DNA from: an uncultured Oscillospiraceae bacterium
GTDB lineage: Bacteria > Bacillota > Clostridia > Oscillospirales > Oscillospiraceae
NCBI GenBank assembly: GCA_944385775.1
Contig: CALWYM010000092.1
Span: forward strand, 1 to 8,053
Direction: 5' to 3'
DNA length: 8,053 bases
Both the position numbers and the translations under genes were made by a program. The stretch's first letter is position 1. Every line of letters begins with the position of its first letter. Shown piece by piece: positions 6,810-8,053 of this stretch. Under the pieces are notes generated by a model that was given only the letters and a program-made list of their open reading frames with translations, had not been told where the DNA came from and searched no databases.

Positions 6810-6827
6810 ACATACCACTATGCTCTC

Positions 6828-6847
6828 TTGCCGGCGGCAAATTGCCG
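6828..6847 (-). repeat. GC-rich three-arm inverted repeat at the start of the pyr leader
   Basis: Minus strand: CGGCAA (6847-6842), T, TTGCCG (6840-6835), C, CGGCAA (6833-6828). The middle arm is complementary to both outer arms, so two short hairpins compete. GCCGCCG (6838-6832), in the same stretch, is also perfectly complementary to CGGCGGC (6773-6767) at the top of the terminator hairpin. This suggests that it is part of the leader switch, but it may be coincidence in GC-rich sequence. Confidence 0.45.
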
Positions 6848-6869
6848 TCTCAAAGATTTCTTTTACGTA

Positions 6870-6898
6870 AGTATAACAGTTACCCATGTTATTGTCAA
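6870..6898 (-). promoter_or_regulatory. Predicted sigma-A promoter of the pyr operon
   Basis: Minus strand: perfect TTGACA (6898-6893), a 17-nt spacer, then TATACT (6875-6870), with TG one base before the -10 box (extended -10). This is close to the best possible housekeeping promoter, so the operon is probably transcribed strongly and restrained afterwards by the leader terminator. The predicted start is an A near 6863. No other convincing promoter is seen inside the operon. Confidence 0.88.
6873..6892. promoter_or_regulatory. Palindrome in the pyr promoter spacer (possible operator)
   Basis: ATAACA (6873-6878), 8 bp, TGTTAT (6887-6892): a perfect 6-bp inverted repeat lying between the -35 and -10 boxes and reaching into the -10 box. 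Position and symmetry are those of a repressor operator. No regulator gene is present in the window to test this against, and a 6-bp AT-rich repeat can arise by chance. Confidence 0.35.
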
Positions 6899-6920
6899 GG
6901 AAAAAGGGACCAAAACTATT

Positions 6921-6953
6921 GCTTTTTCACGCAAAATGTTACAGCTTTTTCAC
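6921..6953 (-). repeat. Two direct repeats GTGAAAAAGC upstream of the pyr promoter
   Basis: The 10-bp sequence GTGAAAAAGC occurs exactly twice on the minus strand, at 6953-6944 and 6930-6921, 23 bp start to start (about two helical turns). They sit 22 and 45 bp upstream of the -35 box, where activator sites or A-tract UP-like elements would lie. The exact repetition is seen; any function is a guess. Confidence 0.4.
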
Positions 6954-6975
6954 TATATCGTCGGTACTGCCGCGC

Positions 6976-7013
6976 AAAAAAGGACGGCGGTTTTAACCCC
7001 GACGTCCCTTTTT
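6976..7013 (-). terminator. Intrinsic terminator of the ABC permease gene
   Basis: Starts 9 nt after the permease stop codon. Minus strand: AAAAAGGGACG (7013-7003) pairs with CGTCCTTTTTT (6986-6976) with one G-U pair. After a mismatch, CGG (7001-6999) pairs with CCG (6990-6988), leaving a loop of about 8 nt. The 3' arm ends in six T residues. Because the 5' arm begins with five A residues, the structure could also stop transcription on the plus strand. It insulates the pyr promoter from the permease transcript. Confidence 0.92.
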
Positions 7014-7021
7014 ATTGTCTG

Positions 7022-8053
7022 TTATTCGACTGTTTTCAAAGACTCCGCCATATGTATTTTCTCCACCTTACCCCTCATGTAGACATTTACAAGCAAAGCA
7101 AAGACGATAGTGAGCGCCAGTGAGTACACGTAGCTCTGGGGCTCTATAATATTGGGAAAGCTCATATTCTCCACATCAATTTTATAAAGCACAAAGTGGT
7201 GAAGCGCCACGCCCAGCGGCAAGCCTATAACCGCGGCAGCCAGAGACAGCAGAATATTTTCCTGAAGAATATAGGCATTTGTCTCCCTTGGGTAAAAGCC
7301 CAGAACCTTTACCGTAGCGACCTCCCTGTTTCTCTCGGCAATATTTATATTCGTCAGGTTATAGATAACCACAAAAGCCAGTGCCCCGGCAAACAGGATT
7401 ATAAGGAAAATAATGTAGTTCATGCAGCTCATTGTATCGTCCACGGCGCCTCTCTTATCGGACTGAAGTGAAACTCCCGTTATTTCCTGATGTTCCAGCA
7501 GCTCCCTGGCCAGTTCTTCCCCTTTTTCCGTCAGTATATAAGCCGACCCCGGCTCCCATTCTCCGAAGTTCTCCTCATAGGTCTCCGCACTCATTATGGC
7601 ATAGCTTCCTATGTAGTTTTTATAAATTCCCGACAGTGTCAGTTTCGCTTCCGTTCTGTCGCCGTCCATGACCTCAACCGTATCACCGGTAATAAGTCCG
7701 AGCTTTTCGGCAGCCCAGGAGGACAAAACTACCTCACCGCTTTCAGGGAATGTCACAGTCGCTCCTTCCGCGTTTTTAAGAGACATATACTCCCCGGGCA
7801 GCTCCCCATCAAAAGAAAGAAGCTGAACCGACCGCGAGCCTTCTTCCGTCATAACGTCAACCTGCTGCTCCTTAAAAAGCAGATAATTTTCCACTCCCTC
7901 GTCCCTGAGTATTTCCTCCACCGTCTCCCTGCCTCCGGTAAAGTCAATCTCCATATCGTAGCTTTGTATGTCGTCATACTGAAGCTTCCCCACAGGCAGC
8001 AGGGAATCCCGGACTCCGAAGCCCGTTACAAGCAGGGCGGTACAGCCGCTTAT
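7022..8053 (-). CDS. FtsX-like ABC transporter permease, C-terminal part
   Basis: The frame is open to the right edge, so this is the last 343 residues of a longer protein; the full permeases of this type are often around 1,000 residues with two FtsX domains. It begins in the end of a membrane helix (about 1-14, GCTALLVTGFGV). A large extracytoplasmic domain follows (about 15-205), then three membrane helices (about 211-235, 268-290 and 308-327). The motif NLTNINIAERNREVATVKVLGF (about 232-253) is the conserved FtsX core loop after the first of these helices. The protein ends EKIHMAESLKTVE, a common tail of this family. It would work with a MacB-like ATPase, probably encoded nearby outside the window, in export or in mechanical signalling across the membrane; the substrate is unknown. 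A GTG at 7993 is internal and not the true start. Confidence 0.88.
   Translation of the reverse strand: MSGCTALLVTGFGVRDSLLPVGKLQYDDIQSYDMEIDFTGGRETVEEILRDEGVENYLLFKEQQVDVMTEEGSRSVQLLSFDGELPGEYMSLKNAEGATVTFPESGEVVLSSWAAEKLGLITGDTVEVMDGDRTEAKLTLSGIYKNYIGSYAIMSAETYEENFGEWEPGSAYILTEKGEELARELLEHQEITGVSLQSDKRGAVDDTMSCMNYIIFLIILFAGALAFVVIYNLTNINIAERNREVATVKVLGFYPRETNAYILQENILLSLAAAVIGLPLGVALHHFVLYKIDVENMSFPNIIEPQSYVYSLALTIVFALLVNVYMRGKVEKIHMAESLKTVE

Larger units (their letters stand above)
6727..6863 (-). promoter_or_regulatory. pyr operon leader RNA (predicted attenuator region)
   Basis: Untranslated leader of about 135 nt between the predicted transcription start (near 6863) and the pyrC ATG. 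In transcription order it contains a GC-rich element with three mutually complementary arms (6847-6828), a hairpin (6809-6786), a terminator hairpin with T-run (6780-6749), and the pyrC ribosome site AGGAGG (about 6738-6733). An intrinsic terminator placed after a promoter and before the first gene means that expression is decided by read-through. I did not find the conserved PyrR-binding loop sequence (UCC-x-GxGAGG-like), so the control signal is unknown. Alternative pairings are given in the findings. Confidence 0.7.

Noticed and set aside
6749..6863. Classical PyrR-binding attenuator
   Set aside because: The terminator and competing hairpins fit an attenuator, but I could not find the conserved PyrR loop and flanking sequence, and no pyrR is visible.
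6572..7123. Plus-strand open frame of 183 codons crossing the pyr regulatory region
   Set aside because: It runs through the pyrC start, the leader hairpins and the permease end, has no domain or ribosome site, and is best explained as chance.
7991..7993. GTG as start of the ABC permease
   Set aside because: The frame stays open to the window edge and the upstream codons read as the conserved end of a membrane helix (GCTALLVTGFGV), so the gene is cut by the edge.
1..8053. CRISPR arrays, tRNA/rRNA genes, insertion sequences or phage genes
   Set aside because: No spaced direct repeats, cloverleaf-like sequence, transposase or terminal inverted repeats were seen. The genes are uniform in base composition and housekeeping in nature.

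Overview
The window is a chromosomal segment, almost certainly from a Gram-positive anaerobe of the class Clostridia (a gut-type Lachnospiraceae or Oscillospiraceae relative). The grounds are the class 1B dihydroorotate dehydrogenase pair (PyrD plus the iron-sulfur/FAD subunit PyrK), a PyrI regulatory subunit beside PyrB, strong AGGAGG ribosome binding sites, tight gene overlaps, and a large FtsX-type ABC permease of the kind common in Clostridia. The species cannot be named from the sequence alone.

Every gene lies on the minus strand, so transcription runs from high to low coordinates. From the right edge these are: (1) the C-terminal part of an FtsX-like ABC transporter permease (7022-8053, cut by the window edge), ended by a strong intrinsic terminator (6976-7013); (2) a 295-base intergenic region with a near-consensus promoter, a palindrome in its spacer, two upstream 10-bp direct repeats, and an untranslated leader of about 135 nt that contains an intrinsic terminator and competing hairpins, i.e. 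an apparent transcription attenuator; (3) a compact operon pyrC-pyrK-pyrD-pyrF-pyrE-pyrB-pyrI (6726 down to 1133), whose neighbouring genes overlap or lie 1-2 nt apart; (4) a DnaQ-like 3'-5' exonuclease gene 8 nt after pyrI, probably the last cistron; (5) a 152-base intergenic region with a hairpin and a separate promoter; (6) the 5' part of mnmG (1-411), cut by the left edge.

Together the pyr genes encode the route from carbamoyl phosphate to UMP: PyrB/PyrI (aspartate transcarbamylase with its allosteric subunit), PyrC (dihydroorotase), PyrD/PyrK (NAD-linked dihydroorotate dehydrogenase), PyrE (orotate phosphoribosyltransferase) and PyrF (OMP decarboxylase). Carbamoyl phosphate synthetase and the regulator PyrR are not in the window. 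All key catalytic, metal and cofactor residues I looked for are present, so the operon looks fully functional.

The most interesting part is the pyrC leader. Its terminator 3' arm can pair completely with either of two upstream segments, and one of these is itself held in an upstream hairpin. This is the classic layout of an anti-antiterminator, antiterminator and terminator. I do not see the usual PyrR-binding loop sequence. Short reading frames cross the switching elements, which would fit a ribosome-coupled mechanism like that of enterobacterial pyrBI, but this is inference. No wholly new gene system is evident; the rest is ordinary housekeeping.
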